Part shown: positions 28,857 through 42,200 of the stretch, one piece after another
How the letters are laid out: every line of letters starts with the position of its first letter
Numbering within the stretch: position 1 is the first letter of the stretch
Assembly: GCA_018466975.1 (NCBI GenBank)
Contig: CM031558.1
Location: forward strand, 2,480,001 to 2,544,000
From: Sparassis latifolia
Taxonomy: Eukaryota > Basidiomycota > Agaricomycetes > Polyporales > Sparassidaceae
DNA length: 64,000 bases
Direction of reading: 5' to 3'
The notes under the pieces: model-generated
The model's input: only the letters and a program-made list of their open reading frames with translations
What the model was told of the DNA's origin: nothing
The model's database searches: none
Translations under genes and position numbers: made by a program

Positions 28857-31167
28857 ATGGTCCCGCTCTGCTTTGCGGTCTTTGTCTATGTTCTGGCTTT
28901 CTTCAATGTTTCCTTCGCGACGGTCCTCAGTGAACGGCGTTCATTCGCCCGCGAGCTCCCTGTCCGTCAATACCTGGAGAGCGTAGAAACTGGGATGAAT
29001 GCCACGGGCGAGGCTGCCATCGTGACCGTATCCATCTCTGAGGACAAGCAGTATGTCGTCGTACAACCTCGAAGGCCAACGGACATAGCGTTGATACTTC
29101 GCCTAGGTCCTTCTACACACTCGTTTCAGCGGGCAACATGACCTTTCGTCTTGCCCTCGACACGGGTTCGTCCGATCTCTGGGTGATTTCTTCTGCGTGC
29201 TCCTCTTCCGCTTGCACAAGCGTTCCAAGATATCAGCTCGCATACCAGAGCTCGACGTTTGTCCCCGTCAACAGCAATTCAACTGCATTCAATGTCAGCT
29301 ATGAGGATGGCTCGAGTAAGCGTCCCAGCAATGTCTACCTCCCACGCTGTTCGTCTAACGTGTCATCTCCAGTTGCTAGTGGTTTTATTGCGCGAGAGAC
29401 TCTACATCTTTCGAACGTGACTGTTGCCAGTCAGGCATTCGGTGAGATGATCTTTGCACTTCGAACTCCACGCACGAGCCATACTCACCCCATAATGCAG
29501 GCCTTGTGACTTCATCGAACGTCTCTTTAACCGACGACATCAGTGGTATCCTTGGTCTAGGTTTTCTCGCCTCTCTACTATATACAACACTGTAGCCAAT
29601 GGTCAGTAGGCTGACCCATCTCAAACACTCTACTGAAGGTACAATTTTCAGCAACTCCCCTTTTCGGGTCTATGGCACAACAGGGCCTTTTGGATTATCC
29701 TGTATTCGGTCTAAGCCTCCCTCGCAATAAATCCGTTGGAAGCCTCACATTTGGTATTTTCATCCGTTTCAATGTTTCCTCACATCTCATCGAACTGCCT
29801 CAGGTGCCATTGACGGAACTGTCGTCCAAAACAGAAGCTTGATCGAATGGGAAGAAGTTGTCCGTTCGCTCCGTTTGCGAATACGACAGAGAACACTACC
29901 AGCTACTTGCAGTGGGCGGTAGTCTTGTCAGGACTGTCGGTGAGTGACGTCGTTCCAGTTGCGGGTTTTGTTGCTAATCCAAAACAGGTTAACGGCACAG
30001 AATTAACTCCATTGCCAACGTATCCAAATGCAACGTCGAACACTTCGATTGCTCTCATTGATGTGTGAGTATTTGCTTATCGATGCGTCGTCTACGACTC
30101 ACGACGTCTGGTCAGAGGTACACCAGGTATTTATGGTCCATACCAAGATGTGAGTTACAGCATCGTCGACGGGACCCGCGTCATGCTGACTGAGTGCAGG
30201 TTTCGCGGTTATTTTCCTCATCGATGGTAGCCGCCTCGTGGCTGGTGGGTAAAACGACCTTTTCGAGTGATCTTCTCTAACACGCTCCGGGCCAAAGATG
30301 GGCAATGGGTTATTCCATGTGATGCTAATGACACCATGGCGTTCAGTTTCGGGTACGGACTATGTTTTCTACAACCTGCCGCGGATGTTGACACTGTTAA
30401 AGCGGACAAAACTTCACGATGCAACCCATAGACTATCTCATAGGCGCGGTGTCGGGAGACCCAGGTCTCTGTCTGTCTTGGCCGATGGCGCTTCCTCCGA
30501 GTGCTGATGGAATCGATTGGCAACTAGGTATGATAGATGTGCAGTACGTTTGTATCTCGACTGATCATTTTCTAGGCGGAGCCTTCCTTAAGACGGTGTA
30601 TTCAATATTCAGGTTTGCCTGGTGTTTTCTTGTCTATGTCTTGCCATTGAAAGGGTATCTCGCAGCTATGGTATTGATACGAAGGAAGCGCCCTTAATCG
30701 GGTTTTATCCTCTGAACAATGCCAGCTCTCCCGTACAGTCTCCCGAAGTTGTTGATTCATACTTATCATCAGCTTCAGCAACGGTCGCCACCACCTTACC
30801 GAACTACGTGCTCGCGCTCCCTTCGTACACCACCCCACCCTACGCCTTCAACACGTCGTTCACTGCGCCCCTAGGACTTGTCGTGTCCTCCGGCCTGGCG
30901 GCGAGCACATACTCCGCGGCCCTAGGTTCAGCAAGCCCGAACGCGACGGCGATCCCGACCGTCACGCCTTCGCCCACACTCGTTACCCTCTTCATCACCG
31001 GCACCGCCGGACAAGTCTCTACCTCCGTCTCCACCGCGTCTGTACCCTCCGTCACGCTCGGCGAGCCCCCCGGCTGGTCCAACGCGGCGAGCACCGTACG
31101 CATCCCGACGGGTCTCGTGTTATCGGGTTTCTGCGCTCTGCTAGTTTCCCTTTTGGCGCGGCCGTGA
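28857..31167 (+). pseudogene. Pepsin-type aspartic protease with three one-base frameshifts
   Basis: An A1-family protease spread over 13 exons from ATG 28857 (context ACCACCATGG, signal peptide of about 24 residues) to TGA 31165-31167. The first catalytic motif is intact (ALDTGSSDLWV). The second reads IALIDVGTPGIYGPYQD, with Val where Thr or Ser is usual. Intron borders are canonical and homology is continuous. However, the register slips by one missing base in exon 4 (about 29562, GGTTTTCTC), exon 6 (about 29860, GTCCGTTC) and exon 9 (about 30218, TTCCTCATCG). The Ser/Thr-rich tail ends in a hydrophobic segment (LVLSGFCALLVSLLARP), so the family member would be membrane- or GPI-anchored. 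Either a young pseudogene or missing bases in the assembly. Confidence 0.75.
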
Positions 31168-31608
31168 ATGTGAACATTGTGCATTTGCTTGTCTAGTCTG
31201 TGCGCGCCCCTACCCAACCGCGCTGGTCTCTCACCTCCCATCTCATCGCTGCTTCGCATTCGACGGCATATATCATTACTGGACGTTCGGACGTTCTGTT
31301 AGCGCAGCGTTTTTTGTTTTAGTATTTTTTTATTCCTTTCGACATTCGGACCATTGCTAGAATGGAGTCATATATCATACGTCTCGCTGTGCCCGTTTTC
31401 ACGCGTTCGCTACTGTTTCGAGGGTTTCATAGGTCAATGCGAAATTGTTGGTACAGGCAAGTTCTGCGTCGCTATCAAGGTTGAGGCGCACTAGGACTGC
31501 AGCCGATCGTCTAATCGAAGAGAACGATCGTATTCCGCTGTAGAGCTACAGGTCTGCCAGAGTAAATTGGGAAACTCCTCGGCACATTCATGCATATGTA
31601 CTCAGTGC

Positions 31609-33343
31609 TCACTCCCACAGGGGTTTTTCGCCGCTACGACTTCTCCATTCCGCTAACCACGACGGCTCCGACTTCTCCATGAACTGTTTCGCGTCTTCCA
31701 ATCGTTTCGCTACGCCGTCCTTCCCGTGAGTGAGGCTCTTTGACTCAAACTCCTGCACGGCGCGCGGTGTACAGTTAGAGAGGGTCTCGCACGTGCGGCT
31801 ATGCAGTAAAGAAACTCACTGAGAGGAGCAGCTGGCAACGCCTGCAATACTCGCACAGCCGCATCCACAGCTCCGTTTTCAGCGTCTCCTCCTGTGTGTG
31901 CTCGCGTATGCGGGGGTCCTCCCAATCTACCGGTGCTGCTGCTTCTGGTCCCAACGAGGACGGATCGAAGTACCGCCTCCGGTACTCCTCCAGCGCTCCA
32001 TTCCTCGACGCCGCCGCATTGATCCACCTGCGCAATGGTTGGCGGAAGGCTGCGTTCACATAGCCTTTCCCCATCTCGTTAGGGGCAACATCACGGAGCT
32101 GGCTCTTCGCCGCCGCCACCGCCTCGGCACCCTGCTTGTCGAAGCTCGCGGGGACGTCGTCGGACCTGATGTTGCCGACGAAGCGGTCGGCGTGTGAGCT
32201 GTACGGGCCGTACACCTGCACGCCCTCGTTGGGGAACATGCCGACCAATGTGGCAAGGAATGTGTCGGACTCCCCTGGGATTTGCTGGATTTCATCGGCT
32301 AAATCAGTCACGATGCGTCTGTGGATGTTCTCGACGATGATGCGACCCTGCATGTACACGGAAAGATCAATAAAATTATCAACATGGCAGACCTCATCAC
32401 GTTAGAGTGGCGAAGGGCTATGATCCAGAATGACCTCCTGGACTTCGACAGGCACCCGTGTGCGTATATTCAGAAGATTGGGTAGATCGACGAAAGCCCG
32501 CCCAAGGATAAAGGCCGTAGAAGAATGTTGGAAGAAAGCCACTTGCCTTCTTACTGTGCGCTTCAACGACGACGGTGTATGATATTGGCTCTTCTGGCTG
32601 GTGACCGAGTAATCTCAACTCATATCGAGCGATGTAGACTGGCAGGAGGAGAGGATACGCTGCTATCTACCAAGCCAAGCTATTAATATGTCAGCTATAC
32701 GACAGCAGGTTGCGTACCAGACGCTCCTTCACGCTTTCAGGATCAAATCGCAGGGGCTTCGGCTCGGTGGTAGTGGCTTCCTCGTAGGATAGAGACCGCG
32801 CGAGATCGATCAACTTGAACGGCGTGTGTGTGAATGGGAGGCACAAAATATCGGAACCATGCTGCGTTTCGAGATCCTCGGAAAATCGGACGTTATTGAA
32901 CTGCGTGTACGCAGGGTGGGCAAGCGAGAGGGAGGAAAGCGGCTCAAAGACGAAGCCTGGGGTCAGCGGCATCAGCTGGTCACCCAATCATGCTTTCTGG
33001 CAAGAAACTTGACCTGGCATGTATCTGGAGGATCTGTATAAAGGACGGAAGGCATCTCAATGGACAGAATAACGCACGATTGATACATGTATGTACCGTA
33101 GTTCTGAGGAAGCGTGATGCATGAACCAATGCTCCTTCCATAGGATTAGAACGCCCATACCTGCAAACGGTTCTGCCTTTCGTTCTGGATCCACACATCT
33201 GCATCGACATGGGCATCCACCATCCAGACGGGGAGATACACCGCCTGGATATGAACTGGCTGATGAGGGGTGAAGCCCAACCATGGCAGATATCTTGCAG
33301 CAATGGATGCTAGAAGATTGGTGCCCCCGCTGGCGATAGACAT
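31609..33343 (-). CDS. Conserved hypothetical protein, possibly mitochondrial
   Basis: Coding segments on the minus strand: 33343-33161 (ARYLPWLGF, QAVYLPVWMVDAHVDADVW), a part near 33103-33005, 32990-32716 (GFVFEPLSSLSLAHPAYTQF), about 32675-32560 (IAAYPLLLPVYIARYELRL), a short part near 32460-32410, then 32354-31811 and a last exon ending at TGA 31611-31609. Upstream of 33343 a different frame reads RRSTTLQLYHSSSP, like a mitochondrial presequence, which would need one extra base. A similar slip is needed near 32990, unless unusually short introns are used. I do not recognise a domain. No exon model closes without exception, so the borders are approximate. Confidence 0.55.
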
Positions 33344-33781
33344 CCCAACGCTCCATCTTGTAATGACCTCTGCGGCGGAGAGCTGGAATGGTAGAGCTGC
33401 AGAGTGGTGGATCGTCTCAGCACAGGAACAATCTGCTTGTGAAGGAAGTCTAACCTCTGACTTTGGGCGGATATTTCGGGGAAGCAGTCGACAAGCACCG
33501 GTGGTTACATCTGGCCGCCGAATTCACCGCGCGACATACACGATGTGAAAGCATGGCACTGCATGTAGTCCGTACCTGTAAAATTTCGGTCGACCACCAC
33601 AACTTGGACACTTACAAATGGTGTAACGACACCCCGTTGACTAGGACGCCCGGTCGGACTCTAGAGACGAATTGAGCACACGAGCACGGTTGACTTGAGC
33701 GTCTTTCCGGAAGTCACGTGCACACGCTCGCTACGTGTCTCCGACTGTACCGCTCACTCTTGGTCTCTCCTTCCTCCAGCA

Positions 33782-35521
33782 ATGGCTGCCTTTTCATTTT
33801 CATTCCTCCTTCTGTCGCTGCTTTGCCTTGCTGTGCTAGTTGATGCTGCTGATCTCTACAAGATTCTCGAGCGTTAGTTGAAGGCGCGCGCTCTATTGAA
33901 CCAGTAAACCCGCTAACTGATACTGCTTTCCTTGTTTCTCTAGTATCCAAATCAGCTTCAGAGCAAGACATCAGAAAAGCGTACAAAGGACTCAGGTAAC
34001 GCGTCCATGTAACATTGAACGCGTGTCTTTATCACTGAAACGATGTTTAGTCGCAAATATCATCCGGACAAGAATAAGGATCCAGGAGCGGAGGACAAAT
34101 TCGTAGAGATTGCTCACGGTGAGAATCACTTGAATGTGATATCACGCACAATTCTCAACCTACGTGCGCAGCTTACGAAATTTTGTCCGACTCTACGGTA
34201 TGGTTGTGTGTTGTGCCTACTGTGTCGTATACTGAGTTTGCTGTAGAAAAGACAAATATACGATCGGCAAGGAGAGGTAACTCTTCACCCACCTTATCTT
34301 CGAATCATCCACTGACACACTCACGACATATTCTCTTAGGAAGGCCTGAAAGCACACGAAGGCGGTCATCAGCACTATGCAAATCCATTTGACATCTTTC
34401 AGACCTTTTTTGGAGGTGGTTGTAAGTAGCTGCATTTGTCGGTTTGCTACTTTTTTCAACGTTTTCCACGTATAGCTGCCGGACAACAAGTACGACGAGG
34501 ACCGACTTCGCTGAGCGAAATGGAAGTCAATTTAGCGGACATGTGCGCCACGTTCTTCTAAAAACACCAATCGATCTTCCTGACTCTCATCTGCAGATAC
34601 AACGGAGCGAGCATAGATGTGCGTTCCCTCGTCGAGCGAGCCTACTATGCACTGACATCCTGTTCTCTTAGTTCATGATCAAGAAGCGCATCCTCTGTGA
34701 CCACTGCCGAGGTACCGGCGCCGCCTCGTCGGCTGACATCCACACCTGCCCGGCTTGCAACGGCGCGGGCGTGCGGATCGTGCGGCAACAACTGTTCCCA
34801 GGTATGGTCACGCAGGCTCAGGTGACGTGCAGCGAATGTGGCGGGCGCGGGAGCACGATCACGCGAAAGTGCCCGCACTGTAACGGCGCGAAGATTCTCG
34901 ACCACACGCAGCACTACACGCTCGAGGTGCCCCGCGGCGCGCCTGAGGGACACGAGGTCATGTTTGAGGGTGAAGGCGACGAGAGCCCCGACTGGGAGGC
35001 GGGGGATATCGTCCTGCGGGTGCGCAGCCGCAAGGACAAGGGCGGCTGGAGGCGCAAAGAGAGTGGACTGTATTGGAAGGAGACTATTGGCATCGAGGAG
35101 GTGCGTCTGCGCTGTCGCTCTCCCCGGTCGGCCACAGATGATCAACGAATCTGATACAGGCTCTGTTGGGCTTTGAGCGAAATCTCACACACCTCGACGG
35201 ACACATCGTCCAACTGAAACGGCAAGGCGTCACACAACCAGGTATAATACAGGCATACATCACGTTGACCTCGGGCTGACCGATTCTGCTCAGGTTTCGT
35301 TCAGACCATGAAGGGCGAAGGTATGCCGATATTCGAGCGGGAAGCATTTGGCGATCTTTACGTCGAGTACAACGTCGTATTGCCGACAAAGATCTCTCCG
35401 GATGTGAAACATCGTAGGTGATCCGATGTTCTGGAGTTGGCAGAAAGTTGACATTGCCCCCGCAGGATTCCTCCAAGCTTTCCATGTTTCTGCAGAGGAC
35501 CATACGAAAGATGAGCTTTAG
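33782..35521 (+). CDS. SCJ1: ER-luminal DnaJ (Hsp40) co-chaperone, Scj1 type
   Basis: Twelve exons (33782-33872, 33944-33995, 34051-34118, 34172-34197, 34247-34276, 34340-34421, 34476-34542, 34597-34618, 34672-35100, 35160-35241, 35294-35413, 35466-35521) total 1,125 nt, 374 residues. A signal peptide (about 1-22) precedes the J domain with HPD at residues 52-54. A zinc region with four CxxC units follows at residues 155-216 (CDHCRGTG, CPACNGAG, CSECGGRG, CPHCNGAK), then the substrate-binding C-terminal domains. The protein ends T-K-D-E-L, an ER-retrieval tail. It would stimulate the ER Hsp70 and hand over unfolded clients. Closest to yeast Scj1 by architecture. Divergent from the conserved hypothetical gene upstream. 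Confidence 0.93.
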
Positions 35522-35753
35522 ATTCTCGTCTCATAGATGGTATATAGGATCGTTACTAATAATCGTCAGTCTAAATTATCACTTTGGTTCTCCGTTCTCA
35601 CAATATTGCCGTGTGCACTGCTGAGCTCCAAGTGCAGAGTTTACATCCGCCTATAAAGCTCAACGTATAGATTAGATAGCTTATACAGCCTTCGCATACC
35701 TGTAAGACCAAGCGAGAAATGTGTGCAGAAGATACAGATGGCTAATGATACAC

Positions 35754-38693
35754 TCATGCCTGCGGATACACCGTAAGTACCCAAGCTCAACAGACTCAGG
35801 TAGGGGACGTACTACGTAATTATATGACTTGTGATCGCTGCAGCGTTCAAGGTATTCACGCTGCAGTTTACAATTGAGCAAAGACGCCACCAGTCGTCAG
35901 CTACATTATATATAACTCACCTCTATGAGACCTTCGATTCGTTTCTTAATGCTCAGTGGATTCGGCTGGAAGCGGCTCGATAGTTGCCGTGTTGCCTCGT
36001 TGACGAGGTCGTTGTGTGTCATATGCCTGCGGTCCTTCATGATTCGCACAATGCAGGCCTGCAGAGAGGTATTTGTCAATCATACAATCTGAACGTCCCG
36101 AATCTCCGCGAGCGAACCTCTGTCTGATGCCGTCGCTCTTCTTCGATGCGATCCTTCGTCTCCTTCCTCTCGTCGGAGTTCTCCACCCGCGACGCGACTG
36201 TGCTGATCTTGATCTTCTGTAACGGTGCGTTGAAGTCTGCATTGAAGGAGAAAGAGTCGTCCAGATTGACGTCACGCCCTGGGGGGTGCTTCCTCAAAAC
36301 CTTGTACTTCGCGCAGGCAAGAGACTGGAGGTTGCGCTGCAGCTCGGGATCTGGGATAGACGTCGCTGTCTTGATTTCCTGCGAATAGACAAATCAACAC
36401 CGTTTGGCAGATCGATCAAGGCAATTATTACCTCGTATGTTAGGAATTCACCATCGCCCAAGTTCTCGAACAGGAGGAGGATAACCAATGCGAAGGTCGA
36501 AACATTTAAGTCGTGCTTTTTGGTGTTGAAGGATACCCGCACATCCGCATTGCCCAAGGACGGTTGAAAGGTAAGCCTTCGCCCTGAATGCCTAGACAAG
36601 TAGAATTGTTCGAAGGACTTCGTTGACCTGATCAACTGGTCCGGGAAAACACAGGACACGCCCGAGTAAGACATGGGCCAGAAGGTCGAAGTCATTACGG
36701 TGACCGAAATGTCAATGTCCGGAGCCTGCACAGACAACTTAGCTGATGGGATAAAATCAGATAGTAGACAACACGTACTGTCGTTCTTGAGAGATGGTCC
36801 TGATATGCTTGCATAGTATCTGCAGAGATCTTCATATCGTGGAACATGCCTTCCAACTTCTGCGTAAACTGGTAGCCACATTCGATTTTGAGCTTCGCAA
36901 GCATGCCGCGCTCAGCATCGTCGGAGACGGATCGTCCCAGCAGGAGACGCTTGGCGAGATGGCCTTTGTAGTACCGCTCGAAGACGTCCTTGTCTGTGAG
37001 ATATCTGAAGACAGTGATGGTCTTGTCCAAAGTGATATCAACCTCTGTGTCCGTTTTCTGCGGAAAAGATAGTCCTGAGAACCGTCACAAACAAATATAA
37101 CTTTTCACTTACTCCCTTGAGACCCTTCTTCAGGTTCTCATCAATGAACAAAGATATGAACTCCGGAGACTTCTCGTGCACGTTGATGAACGACTCAAAT
37201 GCCTGAAGACAGCTTAATGAAGGTGATTTTGAAAGCTCCTACGTCGTACCTCGTTAGTACCACTTTCGAGATCCCTATCACTTCGGAATGACCGTGACCA
37301 AATGTTGTCGAACTTGTCTTTCAAGTCGAGGACATCTTGGACCCACTTCAAGGCAACCTGGAGTGTCTGAGCGCCAGTGTTCGTAGCACGAGCTTTACCC
37401 TTCCCCTTTCCTTTGGCGCCCTCGATTTCAGCATCAACGGATGGATCTTCCAACTCGGTACTCAAGCTAGCCGCATTGATGTCCTTGCCTCTTCGTACGA
37501 TGGTCTCTCTCAAAGCCTTCTTAAGACATGGGAGGCCTTCGGGTACCATGATGAACAGACGGTAGAGACGCGCTAAATCGTCGAGTTTATCCGAGTCGAT
37601 CATGACGTCCAACCCGGAGTTCGCCATAGCAATAATACCTGAAAGGTGGGGCTTGATGAGGTTGTTCTCCAATATTCGTCGCAGAGGAAGGCTTGTGTAC
37701 GACGACAAGAAATGGTGTGCTCGTGATTCCTCGGAATCAAATCGACTCTCTACCTGTAGCAATCATTTGAGCTGGCATCACGTTGCTTTGCGAATGCTTA
37801 CCCTCCTGAGATATTCGGGTGCATCGCAGGTCTCTAAGAGATCCTCCCCCTCTTTCCTGTAGAAAGATTCACTCTCTTTCAAAATACTGGGCTCGAGGTG
37901 GCGGTTGTATACCGGGGCCACTTCGTGCTCGTCATACAGCTGTAGAAGCACGTCCACACAGCCTTTCACTGCGGAGCGATTGATTACATACCCATCGCGC
38001 TCTGTCTGGATCTGATTCAGAACGGCGGAGATGATATGGTCCTCTATTGGAGGTCGGATGATGTGCTCTAGAAATAGAAGCAACCCGGCATCCCAAATTT
38101 CGGGAACATTGGCAGTCTTTGTATAGACACGATCCTAAAGTCGAGAGTGAACACTTGATTGAAGTACTACCGGTCACAAGGTGTACGCACCATATATTTG
38201 AGAACATCACGCAGTTTCGAAAGACTAGAAGTATGGTCATCCCACACCTTCCTCAAGGCCTTTAGGAATGTCTCCCATGCCTGGCTCTTCTGCACAGGGT
38301 CATCCGCAGTCACAGTAGGAAAGGTTGGTACAAGTTGCTCCTTTGCGAGCTTGTCCAGATTCTCGGCTATCAACTTGCATGTCCCTTTGTACAATGTTTC
38401 GCCGTGCTTGTACAGAACCATGTTGTAAGCAAAACGATGGTTCTCTTCATAGGACAGATTCTCAGCATGGTGCTTCTGAATCTCGACTATGTTGTGGGAC
38501 AACTTTGACCAAGTCTCATCAATTGAGAAGTCCGGCCCATGCTTGCATATATGCAATTCAAAACATTGTCGCTGTATTTCAACAGTATGAAAACGTACCT
38601 TCTTTGCAGGTTTCTAACAGACAGTATGCAAACCAGTCAATACAATCAGTGAAACGAGCTGAAAGGTCTCACAATCCTAGGTTTTCCTCTCAT
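35754..38693 (-). CDS. CUL3: Cullin-3, scaffold of CRL3 ubiquitin ligases
   Basis: Twelve exons: 38693-38673, 38613-38599, 38541-38191, 38134-37802, 37753-37250, 37202-37113, 37057-36779, 36725-36432, 36378-36118, 36058-35921, 35860-35813, 35759-35754. The total is 2,340 nt, 779 residues, and every exon length is a multiple of three. The N-terminus ([20 protein letters not shown]) and the [21 protein letters not shown] segment are cullin-3-like. The neddylation site is K724 in [11 protein letters not shown], and the protein ends REYLER...NYVA. Without the last intron the frame would run on for about 54 residues; the GTACGT donor at 35812 and the CGCAG acceptor restore the family ending with a 6 nt exon. 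CUL3 binds BTB adaptors at its N-terminus and the RING protein Rbx1 at its C-terminus. Confidence 0.94.
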
Positions 38694-39234
38694 TCGTGCT
38701 GCTAAGAACGACCCTCAGCCAGGAATTTTAACAAACAGAAAATAGTGCGTACAGGTTGCCATCTTGCAGGGGAGAGTATGTCGGAGTGGAAGGTCAATAT
38801 GCCTGGAAATTGTGGAACGCCATGAACGGGAGCGCGTAGCGTGCCCCCTTAGTGCTCCCGTATCACGTGCGCGACACTCGTGTGATCGAAAATGGAAGTT
38901 TCCGAGCTCAAGTTCACTGCATGCTGCCAAGTAGTACAATTTATTCGAGCGCCATCCAGTCTACAACTAATAGACATTACAGTAACGTTACCTACGTGGA
39001 AGTGAAAGATAGACACGCATCGGTACAAGGGAATCAGGCAATACAGCGAGGTGATGTCGGTCTTGGGATGATTGTGGTCGAAAGCGTAACGTGAAGTGTG
39101 TAACATACAACAACGTGAGTAAATTGTGGTTGTAGATGGGACGAAGGCAAAGCTGTATTATGAGACGAGAGCTTAGGAAATTATGAATGCAGGATCCAAT
39201 GTCACCGAACGGAGCGAATAGCGTGCGTGATTGG
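38694..39234. other. Intergenic, CUL3 promoter and LOS1 3-prime side
   Basis: 541 bp between two genes in tandem on the minus strand. No gene or RNA is recognised. Confidence 0.4.
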
Positions 39235-42200
39235 CTATGAGCCTGCACGGGAGGCGCGCACGAAGTCCGTGAAGTACTTCCTGAAAGTTTTGGCGTCCAA
39301 GTCTCTCATCTTGGTGGCGAATTCAAGCGCGGTATCTCGTGGCCAATTCTGAGCAGGAAGGAAAACGTTGACGAAGAAGTCGAACGCCTCTTGCCCTCTC
39401 GTCTTCGACACAATCTGGAAGAAATTACATATTTCGTGAAGGACCTGCTCGAGGCTTAGATTGTGTCATTACCACCAACGCATAATCCATGTGCTCACCA
39501 TAACTCCCTGCCCGTCCTTGACATCGAACCGCGGAGATGAAAGAATCGCAAATGCGGTCGGGATCAATCGCTCGTAGATGAAGCGTTCAAAACCAGGCAG
39601 TGCTGGTAGTGGTATCTGCGAGTCTCCGTCGGTGATCCGTTGTGTCCACGCCGTGACACAGCGACCAAGGAAGATGAACGCAGCCTTTTCCCCCCCCGGA
39701 TCGGCCATGTCCTCAGTTAATCGTTGCATATCAGCCAGCAAACCTTCCAACTGGCCTTTGTTGCCTAGAAGAACATGTAAGACGGGTACGCATTGACAAA
39801 ACGTACTACTCACGCTCTGAGGTAAAGATGCCGTGAAGCTTTGAAGACATGACGTTGTTCAAGAATGTAAGATAAGCCTTCTTGGTGTCAACGTGCACCA
39901 CTTGGTCATCTGTCCCCGTCACTTGCTGAGATAAAAGACCATTGACATGTGCACTCAACGGCCCAATCAGCTGATCAAGTACGTCGAACATGTCCTGCTG
40001 TACAATGCCGTGAGACGTGGTTTTTCATTATCAAGGACGAAATGGGCACACCTGCAACTTGTGCATGAGAAGACTGATGAAGTTCATGAAATCAATCAGC
40101 TCCGAGGGCTCAAAGTGGGCAAGGAGGTTGGCCATCAAAGATGGAATGAGATGTGTCACACTAGGGCCAGTTGTAGCAAGGATGCGAGCGAATGCAAAAC
40201 GTGTCTAATAAATATATCAACAATAACATGATAGAAGCACACGCGTAGCCACATACCGCATCTCGCACAACCTTGAACGTATTCATGGCCTCCAGAGATA
40301 CGAGGATTGCTTGCGCCACCTCGGTGAACACGCCCAGAGGAGGTGAGACATATCCTTCAGGAACAGGGGAAGGATAATCTGGAAAGCCTTTGGCAATGTT
40401 TCCAAGGGCCATGATGATATGATGAACCTTCAGTATAGGCAAAACATCATTTGCACCTTTGATTGCTTGCAAATTGGTTGATAAATCCTCTAGCAAAGGC
40501 TTTACAATAGTTAGAAGTAGTGCCGTGGCCTGGTCAGGTGTTTTGTACAACAGCGACACAAGGGTACCCGCTGTTTCGAACAGGTAGAGCTGTGCATCAA
40601 ATATCCCAGGATTCTTGACGGCTTCTGTAAGGAGGTCCTGTTGCTGAGGATCTTCCAGCTCAGGCAGCTCTACAATAATCACCAACAAGTCGCGCATGCC
40701 CTCGAGTAAGGATAGGGCCAGCTCGGGGCTGATATCGTTTCGATCGTCCTTGATGAAGCGATAGAATAAGTAGAAGACTCGTGAGCGGAGGCCTGTCTCG
40801 GAGTTATGGAGACCTCTGAAGGCGCAAGGTGCACCAGCATCAGTGTACCATGAAACACAACGAGGTTTCGCCTCGCTTACCTGGTATCCATCATGGCTTG
40901 GAGTGTGGGCAAGATGCACTCCTTGCGGACCTTGAAAAAATCCACGTAACGCGCAGTGGTCTCAAAGAATTGCATAACAACAGTTTTATGAGGGTAGCCT
41001 GAGATCCCGGATTGTACGAGAGCGTAAAGCATCTCTCCGTGGCTTGTGAGAGGATACTCTGAGTAGTCCGTCTCCTTTCTCTTTTCCTTTGCGGTAGCAG
41101 GGGCTTGACAGAACGCAGCCCGGCCCTTACCTCCGGCTATAGATACCGGGTCAACGAACAGAAAGACGCGCCGAAACGAAACTCACTCTTGTTGATCTCG
41201 CCGAAGATATATACCAAATATACAGCAAGCTCCGCGTCATTCCACTCGACTTGAATGCCGTTTTGATACGCAGTCAATGTATTCAGAGCCAGAGTTCTCG
41301 TCGCCTCTGTTACCAGTGTCTGGTCTATTACGAAGGCTGAATCCACGAATGTTCGCAAATCCTTGCAGTACTAATGTCAATAGATAGACTCGCATCGGTT
41401 TCTGAGTAGAATCCTTACCTTGCGTAAATCCTCAAAAGCAGATTTATCGTCTTCATCCATGTCTTCAGGATCCGCATCCTTGTCCCACTTCAACTTCTCG
41501 AGGATCACAGCAAGTAATGAGGTTATGAATGAGCGCTTAGAGTCATCCAAAGGTTCTGCAGAAGTTTTCCGGATACGCTTATACTAGGCAGTTTCATACG
41601 TCAGCAGCGCGTAGTACTCAAAAGTGTGAAAACGTACGCTAGACAGGATAGTCTGCAACAGTGTGAAAATAGTCGAACATGTGTCGTCGTACGCATCTGC
41701 CATGAAGCGCAACATCACTGGTAAGATTTGATGCAGTAGCCTTGAAGCTTCAGACCGAACATCTGCGTTCGGACATTCCTGACAAGCAGTGAGCTATGCA
41801 GTTCGAAGGTCAACGCAAGGGATGACACTCACATCAGCCAATTTACACAATTCAAGGCCAAAAGCATTCAGGAGTTTTCCTAGAGCTTCGCGGTAAGACT
41901 CCTCGCCTTCATCAGCATCTTCGCCACGACTTGTCTGGTCCGCTTTCGTCTTTTCTTCAAGCGCATCAAGCACTTGACCAAGAGACAGGACTTTGATGAG
42001 CTGAAGTTTGTCTCCTGGCTCCTTGAGACCCTTCGAAACTATGCGGAGCAGTGCTGCGCATGTAGCCAAGCGGATAGGTAATGATGGATCAGAAAGGAGA
42101 TTGAAGAGGAGAGGCACCGTTGTTGGCGTCACGGTCAAGTTGATATCGATCCAGCCTGTTTCACTCTGTGTTATCGGAACGAACAGGAGAAAAGTTTGTC

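Noticed and set aside
35681..35812. A C-terminal extension of about 54 residues on cullin-3
   Set aside because: A canonical GTACGT...CGCAG intron gives the family-standard YVA ending, so the extension is intron read-through.
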